A DNA stretch of 64,000 bases from JBBATK01 sp044224515. GTDB lineage: Bacteria > Bacteroidota > Ignavibacteria > Kapaibacteriales > NICIL-2. The stretch lies in assembly GCA_044224515.1 (NCBI GenBank), contig JBGAKH010000003.1, forward strand, positions 124,001-188,000, read 5' to 3'. Under the pieces are notes generated by a model, which was not told where the DNA came from, did not search any database, and was given only the letters and a program-made list of their open reading frames with translations. Shown one piece after another: positions 34,366 to 44,400 of this stretch; position 1 is the stretch's first letter; the number at the start of each line of letters is the position of its first letter. Position numbers and translations under genes: made by a program.

Positions 34366-34387
34366 ATGCGGGGCCTAGGCCCCGCAT
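34366..34387 (+). other. 22-bp perfect palindrome between kinase and receiver genes
   Basis: Arms atgcggggcct and aggccccgcat are perfectly complementary with no spacer. The outer ATGCGG..GCC is shared with the hairpin at 1065-1093. It lies 42 nt after the kinase stop and 29 nt before the receiver ATG, without a T-run. It could be an mRNA stabiliser/attenuator inside the operon or a dyad DNA-binding site. Confidence 0.55.
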
Positions 34388-34415
34388 CATCACACGTGTT
34401 ATGAGAGGTGGGAAA

Positions 34416-34808
34416 ATGAAGAACGCTATAGTTTTTGTTGATGATGAACTCATGGTTCTGCAAGTGCTGCGTGCACAGGCTAAGAAGTGGTTCGGCGATG
34501 AGTATGCCTACGAACTTGCGCAAAGTGTGAGTGAAGCCTGGGAGGTTATCGACGATCTGGCTGAAAACGGTGTTGAAGTATTGACGATAGTCTCAGACTG
34601 GTTGATGCCCGATACTCGAGGCGACGAGTTTCTCATCGCCGTTCATCAGAAGTACCCACAGATCGTGACGATGATGCTGACAGGTCAGGCAGACAAAGAA
34701 GCCATCGATCGTGCCCAGTCGCAAGCGAATCTTCACAGGGTCTTGCACAAGCCGTGGAAGGAAGAAGAACTCATTGAATCTATCAGAACCGGGCTAAATA
34801 AACCATGA
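34416..34808 (+). CDS. Single-domain response regulator
   Basis: 130-residue CheY-like receiver without an output domain. Acidic pocket Asp9/Asp10, phospho-acceptor Asp61 in IVSDWLMPD, Thr in MMLTGQA and Lys in HKPW are all present. It closely resembles the receiver of the next gene (both have GDEFLIAVH and LTGQA), pointing to duplication. The ribosome site gaggtggg sets the ATG at 34416. Its TGA overlaps the ATG of the cyclase gene (ATGA), so the two are translationally coupled. It probably receives phosphate from the kinase upstream, perhaps as a sink or as an interaction partner. Confidence 0.93.
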   Translation: MKNAIVFVDDELMVLQVLRAQAKKWFGDEYAYELAQSVSEAWEVIDDLAENGVEVLTIVSDWLMPDTRGDEFLIAVHQKYPQIVTMMLTGQADKEAIDRAQSQANLHRVLHKPWKEEELIESIRTGLNKP

Positions 34809-35986
34809 TAAAGGCTGTTGTACTCTGTGTGGATGATGAGGGCTTTGTGCTGGATAGTATCAAGTCTCAAGTCCGTCGTCGTCTAGGCGATGCCTTTGTT
34901 GTTGAGGCAATGACCTCGGCTGAAGAAGCATTGGAATTCTTGGAAGAACTGCATGAAGATCACGTGGAAGTTCCCGTCGTAGTGAGTGATCATATCATGC
35001 CCGGAATGAAAGGTGATGAGTTCTTAATCGCCGTGCATGAAAAGTTTCCTCAGACCCTCAAGATTCTCCTTACCGGACAGGCCAGTCCGCAGGCCGTGGG
35101 GAATGCCGTCAATCATGCCAAGCTCTATCGCTACATCGCAAAGCCTTGGGAAGAGGTGGATTTGCAATTGACCATAAGCGAAGCCGTTCGGAGTTATTAT
35201 CAGGACAAGCAGCTTGAGGTACAGAACCGTGAACTCAAAGAGCTCAACGAGAACCTGGAACACCTTGTAGAAATGCGCACAGAGCAGTTAGCTCTGGAAC
35301 AGCGAAAATCCGAGCAACTCTTGCTCAACATTCTGCCTGACAAGATAGCGACTCGACTCAAGTCCGGTGAGACGGTTATCGCCGATTCATTTGACATCGT
35401 TTCGGTGATCTTCGTCGATATCGTTGGCTTTACCAACTTGACGTCCCGACTGAATGCTCAACAACTTATTGAGCTGTTGAATAAATTCTTCATTGGCATC
35501 GATAGAGAAGCGCCGAACTACGTTTTCGAAAAAATCAAGACGATCGGGGATAGTTATATGGCGGCCGTAGGCATCCCCGAGAGTCGTGTAGATCATGCCG
35601 TTCAAGCAGCGCGTGCTGCCGCTGCAATGATGGAAGTCGGTAAAACCGTGAGCGCCGAACTTGGAATGGATATCAAGTTCCGCATAGGCTTGCACTGTGG
35701 ACCGGTGGTTGCAGGTGTGATAGGGGAACGGAAATTCTCCTATGACGTGTGGGGCGACACCGTCAATCTCGCCGCACGCATGGAAAAGACCGGTGTTCCC
35801 GGACGAATTCAGGTCTCCGGTGATTTTGCTCGCGAGTTCATACGTGAATGTGGTTCCACGGTGCCATCGGACTTGTCTGCGGGCATGTCATTGAGCTTCG
35901 GTGGACGCAATTATAGCCTTGAAGCGCGCGGAGATATTGAGGTCAAAGGAAAAGGTACGATGCAGACCTACTTTTTAAATGTGTAG
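34805..35986 (+). CDS. Receiver-adenylate cyclase (class III)
   Basis: 393 residues: receiver domain (1-120, phospho-acceptor Asp62 in VVSDHIMPG, Lys in AKPW), a coiled-coil signalling helix (about 135-185) and a class III cyclase catalytic domain. Metal-binding Asp205 is in FVDIVGFT and Asp249 in IGDSYMA. Lys245 (EKIKTIGD) and Asp in YDVWGDTVN are the residues that select adenine, so the product should be cAMP rather than cGMP. The transition-state Asn/Arg are in TVNLAARM. ATGA overlap with the preceding receiver gene. Predicted output of the kinase encoded upstream: phosphorylation of Asp62 should alter the coiled coil and cyclase dimer. Confidence 0.94.
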   Translation: MIKAVVLCVDDEGFVLDSIKSQVRRRLGDAFVVEAMTSAEEALEFLEELHEDHVEVPVVVSDHIMPGMKGDEFLIAVHEKFPQTLKILLTGQASPQAVGNAVNHAKLYRYIAKPWEEVDLQLTISEAVRSYYQDKQLEVQNRELKELNENLEHLVEMRTEQLALEQRKSEQLLLNILPDKIATRLKSGETVIADSFDIVSVIFVDIVGFTNLTSRLNAQQLIELLNKFFIGIDREAPNYVFEKIKTIGDSYMAAVGIPESRVDHAVQAARAAAAMMEVGKTVSAELGMDIKFRIGLHCGPVVAGVIGERKFSYDVWGDTVNLAARMEKTGVPGRIQVSGDFAREFIRECGSTVPSDLSAGMSLSFGGRNYSLEARGDIEVKGKGTMQTYFLNV

Positions 35987-36048
35987 TGCTTTGCACTCTC
36001 TTATGCCCTGAGCCCGAGTGCAGTGTGTACGCGAAAGGGTGCTGTGCT

Positions 36049-37146
36049 CTAGCTCTGCAACCCTGCGGCATGGAGACCTTCGACCAGCTTCAGAACAGAT
36101 TTGAAATCCTCAGGCAACTCCGATGTGAACTCCATCCATTCTCCAGTTTTGGGATGCGTGAATCCAAGCGAGGTTGCATGCAAAGCCTGACGCGGCATTA
36201 AATCCAAACAGCGACGTGCCGAGGTTGTGTGCTGAGCTCTGATTCCACCGTAAACTAGAGCAGCACCACCGTATGCAGCATCACCTAAGAGAGGATGATG
36301 CATGTGAGAACAATGTACACGGATTTGATGTGTGCGACCTGTACGTAAACGTAGCTCGAGTAGCGTGAGAAAGTCATAGCGTGCCAAGACTTTGTAGTCA
36401 GTGATGGCAGACTTGCCTTCTTTTTCATTGACACAAAATACTTTGCGGTCTTTGGGCGAGCGCGCAAGAGGAAGGTCAATGGTGGATTCGTCGCTTTTTA
36501 CAATACCCCAAACCAGTGCGTGGTAGACACGCTTTGCGGTGCGCTGCGCAAACTGTTGCGAGAGTTGTTCGGTTGCATGGGGATTCTTTCCGACGACCAA
36601 AATGCCGGAGGTGTCTTTGTCGATACGGTGTACGATACCCGGACGCAAAGCGTCGGTATCGAGTAGTTCTCCGCTCTCCATCTCTGCGTCTTCACCTTCT
36701 TCAGACTCTTCGATAACGATGCTCTCGCGTTGTCCCATATGGTACAGAACCGCATTGACCAGAGTGCCATAGCGATTTCCGTGTGCCGGATGTACAACCA
36801 TGCCGGCTGCTTTGTTAACCACAAGCACGTCGTCATCTTCATAGACAATATCCAAGCTGATGTTTTCAGGTACCAACTCTATGGGTGGACGCTTCAAGAC
36901 ACGACAAACAATAAGGTCTCCCGGTTGGACTTTGTAACTAGACTTCACGACTTTTCCATTCACCGAGACATTCTGTGCATCGATAGCCGTCTGAACCTTG
37001 GATCGCGTCGCATTTTTTATCAACGTACAGAGGTAGACATCGATACGCGTTGGCTCCAAGCCTTGTCCGGCACGAAACTCCATAACTTCTTCTCTTTTGG
37101 CCGGATAATGGCTGCGCTCATCGTCGTTGATCTCTGAACTCTGCAT
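36049..37146 (-). CDS. rluD: RluA/RluD-family 23S rRNA pseudouridine synthase
   Basis: 365 residues. An N-terminal S4 RNA-binding domain (RIDVYLCTLIKNATRSKVQ) is followed by the RluA-type catalytic domain, with the catalytic Asp in GIVHRIDKDTSGILVVGKN. The later LRLRTGRTHQIRVHCSHMHH motif is also present. RluD makes pseudouridines in helix 69 of 23S rRNA; with an S4 domain and this length RluD is the most likely family member, but RluC-like specificity cannot be excluded. The ATG at 37146 adds about 20 residues before MEFRAGQG, and the second ATG may be the real start. Last gene of a minus-strand series that includes nadK. Confidence 0.88.
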   Translation of the reverse strand: MQSSEINDDERSHYPAKREEVMEFRAGQGLEPTRIDVYLCTLIKNATRSKVQTAIDAQNVSVNGKVVKSSYKVQPGDLIVCRVLKRPPIELVPENISLDIVYEDDDVLVVNKAAGMVVHPAHGNRYGTLVNAVLYHMGQRESIVIEESEEGEDAEMESGELLDTDALRPGIVHRIDKDTSGILVVGKNPHATEQLSQQFAQRTAKRVYHALVWGIVKSDESTIDLPLARSPKDRKVFCVNEKEGKSAITDYKVLARYDFLTLLELRLRTGRTHQIRVHCSHMHHPLLGDAAYGGAALVYGGIRAQHTTSARRCLDLMPRQALHATSLGFTHPKTGEWMEFTSELPEDFKSVLKLVEGLHAAGLQS

Positions 37147-37330
37147 AGGGAATACTCTCTATAGTTATCGTACAAATATGCGCATAAGCCGGTGTAGTCT
37201 CTACGCGCTTGTCGTGCTCTCAACAGCAGAGCAATTGAAACCCAAACACGAATGTCGAAGCGCTCAGCCAATATCTACGCCGTTTCGAACTTCGAGTACA
37301 ATACCGGTTCACACCGAGCGGAACTAGCCA

Positions 37331-37990
37331 TCAAATGCATGTACTGTGCTGTTGTTGATTTCCGGATCGCATCCAATCTTGATAGAGTGAAACGAGCTCA
37401 GACACGATGATGGCCGTAGCCCCCCACAATGGGGTTGGGTGATCCAAGCGCCACAAAGGCACTCGCATGTCGGCACCCCTGTAGTTCCACTCCTCTTCGA
37501 TAGCGTGCTCGTGCAGAAGTTTCGACAGTGGCACGATGCGAATGTCATCGACTTCGTGCGGATTGTGCTTGATCTCCGGTAGCTCGTTGCAATAGGCAAC
37601 AACCGGGAAGATATGGGAGTTCGAAGGCGGTGTGTACAGATCCGACAAACGTCCAATTACCTGCACGTGCGAACGTTCGATGCCGATTTCTTCTTCTGTT
37701 TCCCGCAGTGCCGCCTCGATGTCACTCTCATTACTCTCCATACGTCCACCCGGAAAACTGAATTGTCCTTTGTGAGAGCCCAAACGCTCTGAACGCAATG
37801 TCAAAACAATGCAGAGCTCGTCGTGCTCTTCACACATCAGGGCCAGCACGGCAGAAGGACGTGCATCGTGCGGAGGAGTGAAGGAACGCATCTCTCCATT
37901 CGCAAAGCGTGGCGCCATGATACGCTGCGCTTCGGCGCCCGGCAGAGCAGAGCGTAGTCGCGTTTCAAGAAAAGCAATGAAAGGATGCAT
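37331..37990 (-). CDS. Nudix hydrolase, CoA pyrophosphatase type
   Basis: 219 residues. The Nudix box is GGRMESNESDIEAALRETEE plus EIGI. Just before it is the CoA-specific UPF0035-type pattern LRSERLGSHKGQFSFPGG, as in CoA diphosphatases (NudL/PCD1), which cleave CoA to 4'-phosphopantetheine and 3',5'-ADP. Cytoplasmic. ATG at 37990. It lies 89 nt downstream of nadK and 184 nt upstream of the rluD-type gene on the same strand. Confidence 0.88.
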   Translation of the reverse strand: MHPFIAFLETRLRSALPGAEAQRIMAPRFANGEMRSFTPPHDARPSAVLALMCEEHDELCIVLTLRSERLGSHKGQFSFPGGRMESNESDIEAALRETEEEIGIERSHVQVIGRLSDLYTPPSNSHIFPVVAYCNELPEIKHNPHEVDDIRIVPLSKLLHEHAIEEEWNYRGADMRVPLWRLDHPTPLWGATAIIVSELVSLYQDWMRSGNQQQHSTCI

Positions 37991-38079
37991 GGAGTTTAGA
38001 GACCGAATGCGTAGGCTGCGCAGCAGCCACGCATAATAAAAACGTCAAATGAGTTCATTGCTGCGAGAACAACACGGTA

Positions 38080-38979
38080 TCACGCGGCATTACCTTGTGG
38101 GCCGTTTACAGCGCCTGCGCTCCAAAGGAGTTTAGCCCGCAATAAATCGAAGTAGGTGCTTGTGCTCTTCTTGATCAGCTTCACCACATGTTCCGACTTG
38201 TGGAAGGTGATGGTGTCACCGGAGCGAAGGATGCACACTTGCTCGCCATCCGCTACCAGTGCTGCTTCTGAGCCACCATCAAGGAGCGTGCAGCTTACTT
38301 CACTGCTATCGTTGATGATGAGCGGTCGAAAGGTGAGCGTGTGTGGTGAGATTGGTGTGAGACACATCACGCCGGCAGAAGGGATAATGATGGGTCCGCC
38401 GCACGACAACGAGTAGGCTGTGGAACCGGTGGGTGTTGTGAGCAGCAAACCGTCGGCCCGATAATCACCGATGTGATGCTGGTCAACAACTGCTGCTACA
38501 CTAACCATTCGCGATGATCCGTGTTTTTCAATGACGAACTCATTGAGCACGTGCCATTCTTGTTCAAGTCCTTCGCTGTTCTTGAAGTGTGTTGCAATCG
38601 TACTTCGGTCGACCAAGCGGTAGTTGCCGGTCATCAAGTCGCTGAGGGATTGTCGCAGCTCGTGCGCTGAAAACTCGGCAAGAAAGCCAAGCTTGCCCAA
38701 GTTGAATCCCATGATAGGAATATCAGTGCCCACCACGTGGTGAGCGCAGTTCAACATTGTGCCATCTCCACCGAAGGATATAATGACATCGCTAAACTTG
38801 ATGAGTTCCGGAGTGCTGACAGCGCTGATCTTTGCAGCGATGCTCGCTGACATTCGAGCTACGATATCGCTGTGTGCGGCACAGGCAGCACCTAAAGAGA
38901 TAAGCAACTCAGCAGCCTCTTCCGCAACGCGGAGAGCAGCGCTTTTATTGGGATTGACATAGAGTCCAACGTTCGTCAT
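38080..38979 (-). CDS. nadK: NAD kinase
   Basis: Phosphorylates NAD to NADP with ATP or polyphosphate. 299 residues; the catalytic GGDGT motif is in IISFGGDGTMLNCAHHV, and the second motif is DGLLLTTPTGSTAYSLSCGG. ATG at 38979 overlaps the stop codon of the upstream DUF1844 gene by 1 nt, indicating coupled translation. With kmo and nadC it is the third gene of NAD(P) metabolism in the window. Confidence 0.96.
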   Translation of the reverse strand: MTNVGLYVNPNKSAALRVAEEAAELLISLGAACAAHSDIVARMSASIAAKISAVSTPELIKFSDVIISFGGDGTMLNCAHHVVGTDIPIMGFNLGKLGFLAEFSAHELRQSLSDLMTGNYRLVDRSTIATHFKNSEGLEQEWHVLNEFVIEKHGSSRMVSVAAVVDQHHIGDYRADGLLLTTPTGSTAYSLSCGGPIIIPSAGVMCLTPISPHTLTFRPLIINDSSEVSCTLLDGGSEAALVADGEQVCILRSGDTITFHKSEHVVKLIKKSTSTYFDLLRAKLLWSAGAVNGPQGNAA

Positions 38980-39266
38980 TATGCCTTATCGCCGGAAGGG
39001 ACTTCCGCGCGAGCTTCGTTGGACGTACTCTCATGAACGTAATTGAGACGCAATGCCGAGAGCGATTGCTCCAGCAATGAACTTTCACTGTCCTCAAGAT
39101 TTCCTTTGGTTTTGACCTGTAGCACTCCGAGCAAATCGATGATGAACTTCGCCTGGTCAAGATTGCTTTCGATTTGTCCCGTTGCCGGATGCTTGAGTTT
39201 GCCAAGGGCAACCATGCCCTCCATTGCGAACATATTTATTACAATGCTGAAATCTACGTTTTGCAT
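38979..39266 (-). CDS. DUF1844 protein
   Basis: 95-residue small protein of the DUF1844 family. The N-terminal VDFSIVINMFAMEGMVALGK is followed by QIESNLDQAKFIIDLLGVLQ, the conserved helical pattern, and then a charged tail. Function of the family is unknown. First gene ahead of nadK (1-nt overlap). A minus-strand TAATTTTG box lies 36 nt upstream of its ATG. Confidence 0.88.
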   Translation of the reverse strand: MQNVDFSIVINMFAMEGMVALGKLKHPATGQIESNLDQAKFIIDLLGVLQVKTKGNLEDSESSLLEQSLSALRLNYVHESTSNEARAEVPSGDKA

Positions 39267-39301
39267 GTCGAGATAGAAAGTAGCTAAAGTGGAACCCTTC
39301 G

Positions 39302-39309
39302 CAAAATTA
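39302..39309 (-). promoter_or_regulatory. -7 box of the DUF1844-nadK transcript
   Basis: TAATTTTG on the minus strand (exact TAnnTTTG), 36 nt upstream of the DUF1844 ATG. Confidence 0.5.
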
Positions 39310-39357
39310 CGAAGGAAGAGGAAGTGCGCCTCGTGCTGCGACCTAGAGCTTCCTCTC

Positions 39358-39365
39358 TATTTTTG
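39358..39365 (+). promoter_or_regulatory. -7 box of the adenine deaminase gene
   Basis: TATTTTTG (exact TAnnTTTG), 110 nt upstream of the ATG at 39476. It would give an unusually long leader of about 100 nt. Confidence 0.4.
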
Positions 39366-39475
39366 TCAAAAGTCGCTGCGTTTCGCACAAAATCCCCTTT
39401 CCCGGGTCGAGATTCGTGAACTGCCCGGCGCGAAGCGGACATGAACTACACAAAGGTCTTGAGGAGAGTACAGAT

Positions 39476-41107
39476 ATGAACAGCAGCTATTCGGGAATAA
39501 TCGTTGATCCTGTCTCCGCCCGCGAGTTTGCCGGCACGATACACGTTCAGGACGGACGCATTGTGAGCGTCGTTGAAGAAGAGGTAAACGACAGACGTTT
39601 GATCATGCCCGGTTTCGTGGATGCACATATTCATATTGAGTCGTCCATGCTGCCTCCAACTGAGTTCGCGCGTATCGCCGTTGTGCACGGCACGGTGGCA
39701 ACTGTGAGCGATCCACACGAGATCGCAAACGTCCTCGGCATGGAGGGAATGCGCTTCATGCTCGACAATGCAGCGCAAAGTCCGTTGAAGATTTGTTTTG
39801 GTGCTCCCAGTTGTGTGCCCGCAACTCGTTTCGAAACAGCCGGTGCAAGCATCTCCGTCGACGACATCGAGCAGCTGTTTGGCGATCCTCGCATAGGATA
39901 CCTGAGTGAGATGATGAACTATCCCGGAGTATTGTTCGGCGACGACGAAGTGCTGACAAAGTTGGAGTTGGCGAAACGCTTCGGTAGACCAATAGATGGA
40001 CACGCACCGGGACTTCGCGCAGACGATGCGCGACGCTACGCTTCGCATGGAATCAGCACCGATCACGAGTGCTTTACTTTGGATGAGGCGCTCGACAAAA
40101 TTGCAGTAGGAATGAAAATCATTATCCGCGAAGGATCTGCAGCACGCAACTTCGAGGCACTACATGATCTGTTACGGACTCATCCTGATGCTGTGATGTT
40201 GTGTAGCGACGATCGACACCCGGATTCACTGGTGCTTGGACATATCAACACCATAGTACTGGCCGCACTTCAAAAGGGTCACGATCGATTCGCCGTAGTT
40301 CGCGCAGCGGGTCTAAATGCCGTCCAGCATTACAGACTCAACGTGGGGATGCTGCAACAAGGCGACCCGGCAGATTTTATTGTTGTTGAGTCGTGGGAGA
40401 GTATGCGAGTCCTTCAAACCTTTATCAACGGACAGCTCGTAGCCGAACATGGCGCGTCTCTCTTGCCCCACATTCAAAGTGCAACACCCAATGCATTTGT
40501 TAGTCGGCATGTCGAAAGTCATGAGTTACGTTGCGCGGCGAAGAGTTCCCACATACGAGTTGTTGAAGTACATGACGGACAGCTCGTAACCACCGAAGCT
40601 ATTCTTGAAGCCACCGTTCAGGACGGCTATTGGGAGAGTGATACGCAGCGCGACATTCTCAAAATGGTTGTGTGTAATCGTTATGAGAACGCAGCGCCGG
40701 GCATAGCGTTCATTAAGAATATTGGTCTAACCCGAGGAGCGATGGCTTCCTCCGTGGCTCATGACTCACATAACATTGTCGCCGTTGGATGCACGGATAA
40801 GGACATCGCACATGCCATTAACGCTCTTATGGATTCAAAGGGTGGAGTCTGTGTTGTCGACGGAGATACAGTGCTGCATCTACCTTTGCCCATCGCGGGT
40901 CTCATGAGCGATATGGATGGCTATGCGTTGGCAGATGCTTATGCACGTATCGATGCTCACGCGCGAAGCATGGGTTCGTCACTGCGTTCCCCGTTTATGA
41001 GCTTGTCCTTTATGGCGCTCTTGGTAATCCCTGAACTGAAGTTGAGTGATCGTGGACTCTTCGATGGACGCCGATTTGAGTTCTGCTCCCTCGGAGTTGA
41101 ATCGTAG
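39476..41107 (+). CDS. ade: Adenine deaminase
   Basis: Deaminates adenine to hypoxanthine (purine salvage). 543 residues from the ATG at 39476, set by the gaggaga ribosome site. Amidohydrolase metal site VDAHIHIESSMLPPTEFA is followed by HGTVATVSDPHEIANVLGME, and GHAPGL and CSDDRHPDSL supply further metal/catalytic residues. The C-terminal Ade-specific domain begins near residue 380, with the DSHNIVAVGC block. Length and motif order are those of the bacterial Ade family, not of adenosine deaminase. Monocistronic. Confidence 0.95.
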   Translation: MNSSYSGIIVDPVSAREFAGTIHVQDGRIVSVVEEEVNDRRLIMPGFVDAHIHIESSMLPPTEFARIAVVHGTVATVSDPHEIANVLGMEGMRFMLDNAAQSPLKICFGAPSCVPATRFETAGASISVDDIEQLFGDPRIGYLSEMMNYPGVLFGDDEVLTKLELAKRFGRPIDGHAPGLRADDARRYASHGISTDHECFTLDEALDKIAVGMKIIIREGSAARNFEALHDLLRTHPDAVMLCSDDRHPDSLVLGHINTIVLAALQKGHDRFAVVRAAGLNAVQHYRLNVGMLQQGDPADFIVVESWESMRVLQTFINGQLVAEHGASLLPHIQSATPNAFVSRHVESHELRCAAKSSHIRVVEVHDGQLVTTEAILEATVQDGYWESDTQRDILKMVVCNRYENAAPGIAFIKNIGLTRGAMASSVAHDSHNIVAVGCTDKDIAHAINALMDSKGGVCVVDGDTVLHLPLPIAGLMSDMDGYALADAYARIDAHARSMGSSLRSPFMSLSFMALLVIPELKLSDRGLFDGRRFEFCSLGVES

Positions 41108-41424
41108 AGGCTTTACTCTCATTTCTTTTTTTGCACGAATTCAAAGGTAGAGAGCAGATCTGCGATACTCTTGAGCTTTCTGTGTCTATGATCATTCGAG
41201 GCCATGAACTACTTGTGCCGTATACTGCCGGACGTACGGCGCGTTGGCTATGTCTACGCTGAATCAGGTCGCCTCGGACACCTTAGTGTATCGACTAAAG
41301 GCATAGCGCCGTGCATAGGCTGTTCTCGATGATGCCGAGTGCATGGCTATGAAACAGCGCGGCCTATTCGCCGTTAGTCTGTGAATGCTTGGCTGAATTC
41401 TTGGACCATCCGGAAACTGTTATG
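41108..41424. other. Intergenic region after ade
   Basis: About 315 bases with no gene. A T-rich run follows ade without a hairpin, and a 6-bp stem gccgta/tacggc (41217-41240) is too weak to interpret. No exact TAnnTTTG box near the next start. Confidence 0.35.
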
Positions 41425-44400
41425 AGGAATTCTGCACACTCAATATCATGTCGTCCCTACGGAGCACGCCTAGTTCTCTATGCGTGTGTGCTCGTGGTTG
41501 CGATGGGGTCCATCGTTCTCCGGGCACAAGATCGTTCGACCTATCGATGGTACTTCGGATATGAGATGGGGTTGGATTTCAATACACTGCCGCCGACTGT
41601 ACTGCACGATGGAAAATCTCAGCATTTCGAGGGCACTTCTGTCTACTCCGACCCACAGACCGGCGATCTGATGGTGTATAGCGATGGTAATACCATCTGG
41701 GATCGGAATCACGATGTCATCGCTAAGGGCATTAACCCACAGTACTCATCCAGTGTGCAGTCAGCACTGTTGGTTCCGCAGCCCGGCAATCCACACCTCA
41801 TCCATCTGTTTACCACTCCATCGGTTTGTCAAGGACCCGGACGTCATATTGTTATAGATATGCGATTGCGTGGAGGAATGGGTGACACCATGAACTTCAA
41901 CTCGAATCTCACCAAACTTCCGGTCGCGGAAAAACTCGCAGCAGTGTCTTCTTCCGATGGCATCGATTGGTGGATCGTATATCGTAGCTGTGGAAGCACG
42001 CCGTCGAAGTTTCTTGTGTATCGACTGAGTTCATCCGGTCTCTCAGCTGTTCCGATAGAGTCGCAGGTTGGACAAAACATGAGCAACACTACATACACTA
42101 TTGGTCAAATGCGTTTCTCTCCAAGTGGCGTCACACTGGCCTGTGCAAATGAGGCAGCCAACGTAGAACTCTTTGACTTTAATCGCAGTACAGGTCTTAT
42201 CACGAACCCGCGCATACTCGTAACAAACTATCGTGCTGAAGCATTGGGCTTGGAGTTCTCGGAAAGTGGACGCTATCTCTACGTGGCTAGCCAACGTATT
42301 GTTATCGATACACTGCAACGCTTCGATTTGCAAGCCTCCAACATACAGGCGTCGCGACAATTCGTTGCCGGCAATTCCACAACCTTCGGCGCTTTGTTGC
42401 GTGGTAGAGACGGCAAGGTGTATGCCTCGCAGGGTTCGCAATCCTATTACGGCGCGGTACTAAATCCGGATGCGGCTAATCCGGTTTATAATGAGCATGA
42501 AGTAGATCTTAGTTCTTTTGCTCATCTGCCCAGTATTGGCATGCCCAATTTCCCATTGAAGCTGCCGGGCACCGGCTCAGATCCGTCGAGGGTTCGAATG
42601 CCGCAATTTGCTTGTAACGCTTCTGATATAGTGGTGGAATTGTACTCCGTTCTTGGTGACTCCGTTCGAGTGCAGCTTCGTTTCGGAAGTGGAACTGACA
42701 GTGTGTTCGTACTCCATGGCTCAACGCTGCAGTTGACACGCTCGGTGCAGAGCCCTTCGCAACTTTCTGTTCGCGCAATCTTCACAGGACTCGGACCCAA
42801 TGCCGTGACTCGCATTGATACCGTCTATGCACAATGTAATGTGTACTACGATTGCTGCTCAAATGTTTGTCGTAATGGGACATTTCGGGCTGTGTCCGCA
42901 GGCGGCCAGTGTTTTCCGGTTGAATACGAAACCGACTTGGACTTTCGCACGAGTAATACTGCGCAATGTCCGTACACGGTCGACAAAGCCGGACAAGCAG
43001 TGAGCACATCCAGCGCGCACTTTGCCAATGCCGCTTGGTCCGGAGTGTCACACACACAAAGCAACGACTTTTTCTTTCTGGGAGAAACGTTGCCATCAGT
43101 CGAGCAGCGAGTCTGGTTTCAGAGAGTCCCGACATGGAAAGACCGCCGATACCGATTCCAAGCCTTTGCTTGCAATGTTGAGGCGAAGCCGCGTTTTGAT
43201 ACCACAGGTATGAGTCTGGACCTAACACTTGAAATCGTACAGAACGGTGTTGCGCGTCGTGTCGCTCAACGAAATGGATTGCGCTTTTCCGATGCTTGGC
43301 AGGAGGTCAGCGGTGAGTACGTGTCAACCGGTGACGGAGATGTTGAAGTACGAGTCCTTGTTAAATGCACGAGTTCTCAGACGCACAGCTTCGGATTCGG
43401 TATTGACGACATCAGTTTTGAGCCCTTGCAGGAAGTCTTTCCCTTTGCCGGAAGCGATACTACATTGTGCGTCGGTGCCACCCTGCAATTGAATGCTCAA
43501 GCCCCCGGAGCAGCTGCGGTGGAATGGACGCCGTCTACCGGCTTAAGCGATGCGCACATTTTGAATCCGACGGTGGTAATCCAAAAAGCCACAACCTATG
43601 TGCTGCGCGCCAGCGACCGAAACGGATGCAGTGTTGTGGATAGCATCGTATTGCAGGCACTAGAGCCGGAGCGCGTTACATTACGTTGTGACAAGCGGAA
43701 GCTCTGCAGTCCGGATTGGACAGTTGTTCGTCTCATCGGTGCCGGACAAGTTGTTCGGTGGTCCGATGGATCGTCGGCAGATACTTTGCGCATTGAATCA
43801 CCCGGGACATACTATGCCTTGGTTCGTACAGCCTCGGGCTGCCTAGTTTCAACAGACACGGTTGCCGTCGACGCTGAATCCGCCATCACAGTACAACCCA
43901 CTTTGCATATACCTGAAACTGTACGTGCAGGTAACTATGGCATTCTGAATATCCAACTTGACTCCTTCTCTACCTCACTCCTTGGTGCAGAATACACACT
44001 CTACCTGCGCTTTCGGAGTACGGTGTTCTATCCCTATCAACAAAGTTCGGTGGTTATTGGAGCGGATGGTTGGACACGTCTGCGCGTGAACTCCATCATT
44101 CGCGACTCTGTTCTCGATCGGGTCGTACTCCTTGCTCTCCTTGGTGCAGAGCGTAGCAGCGAGATCATCGTCGATAGCATCGTTATTCAAACACCATGCG
44201 CGTATACCGTAACAACAACGCCAACGAAGTGCTCGATTGAAGCGTGTTGGATAGGCGAGGGGATTGTTTCCCTTGCCAACAGTGTTGTCGTTTCCGTGAA
44301 TCCTCAACCCGCCGACAACGAGATTCAGCTCCGGTGGTCATCGATGCAACCCGGCACACTGTACTACAGCCTTAGTGATGTGTCGGGACGAGAGTGCCGT

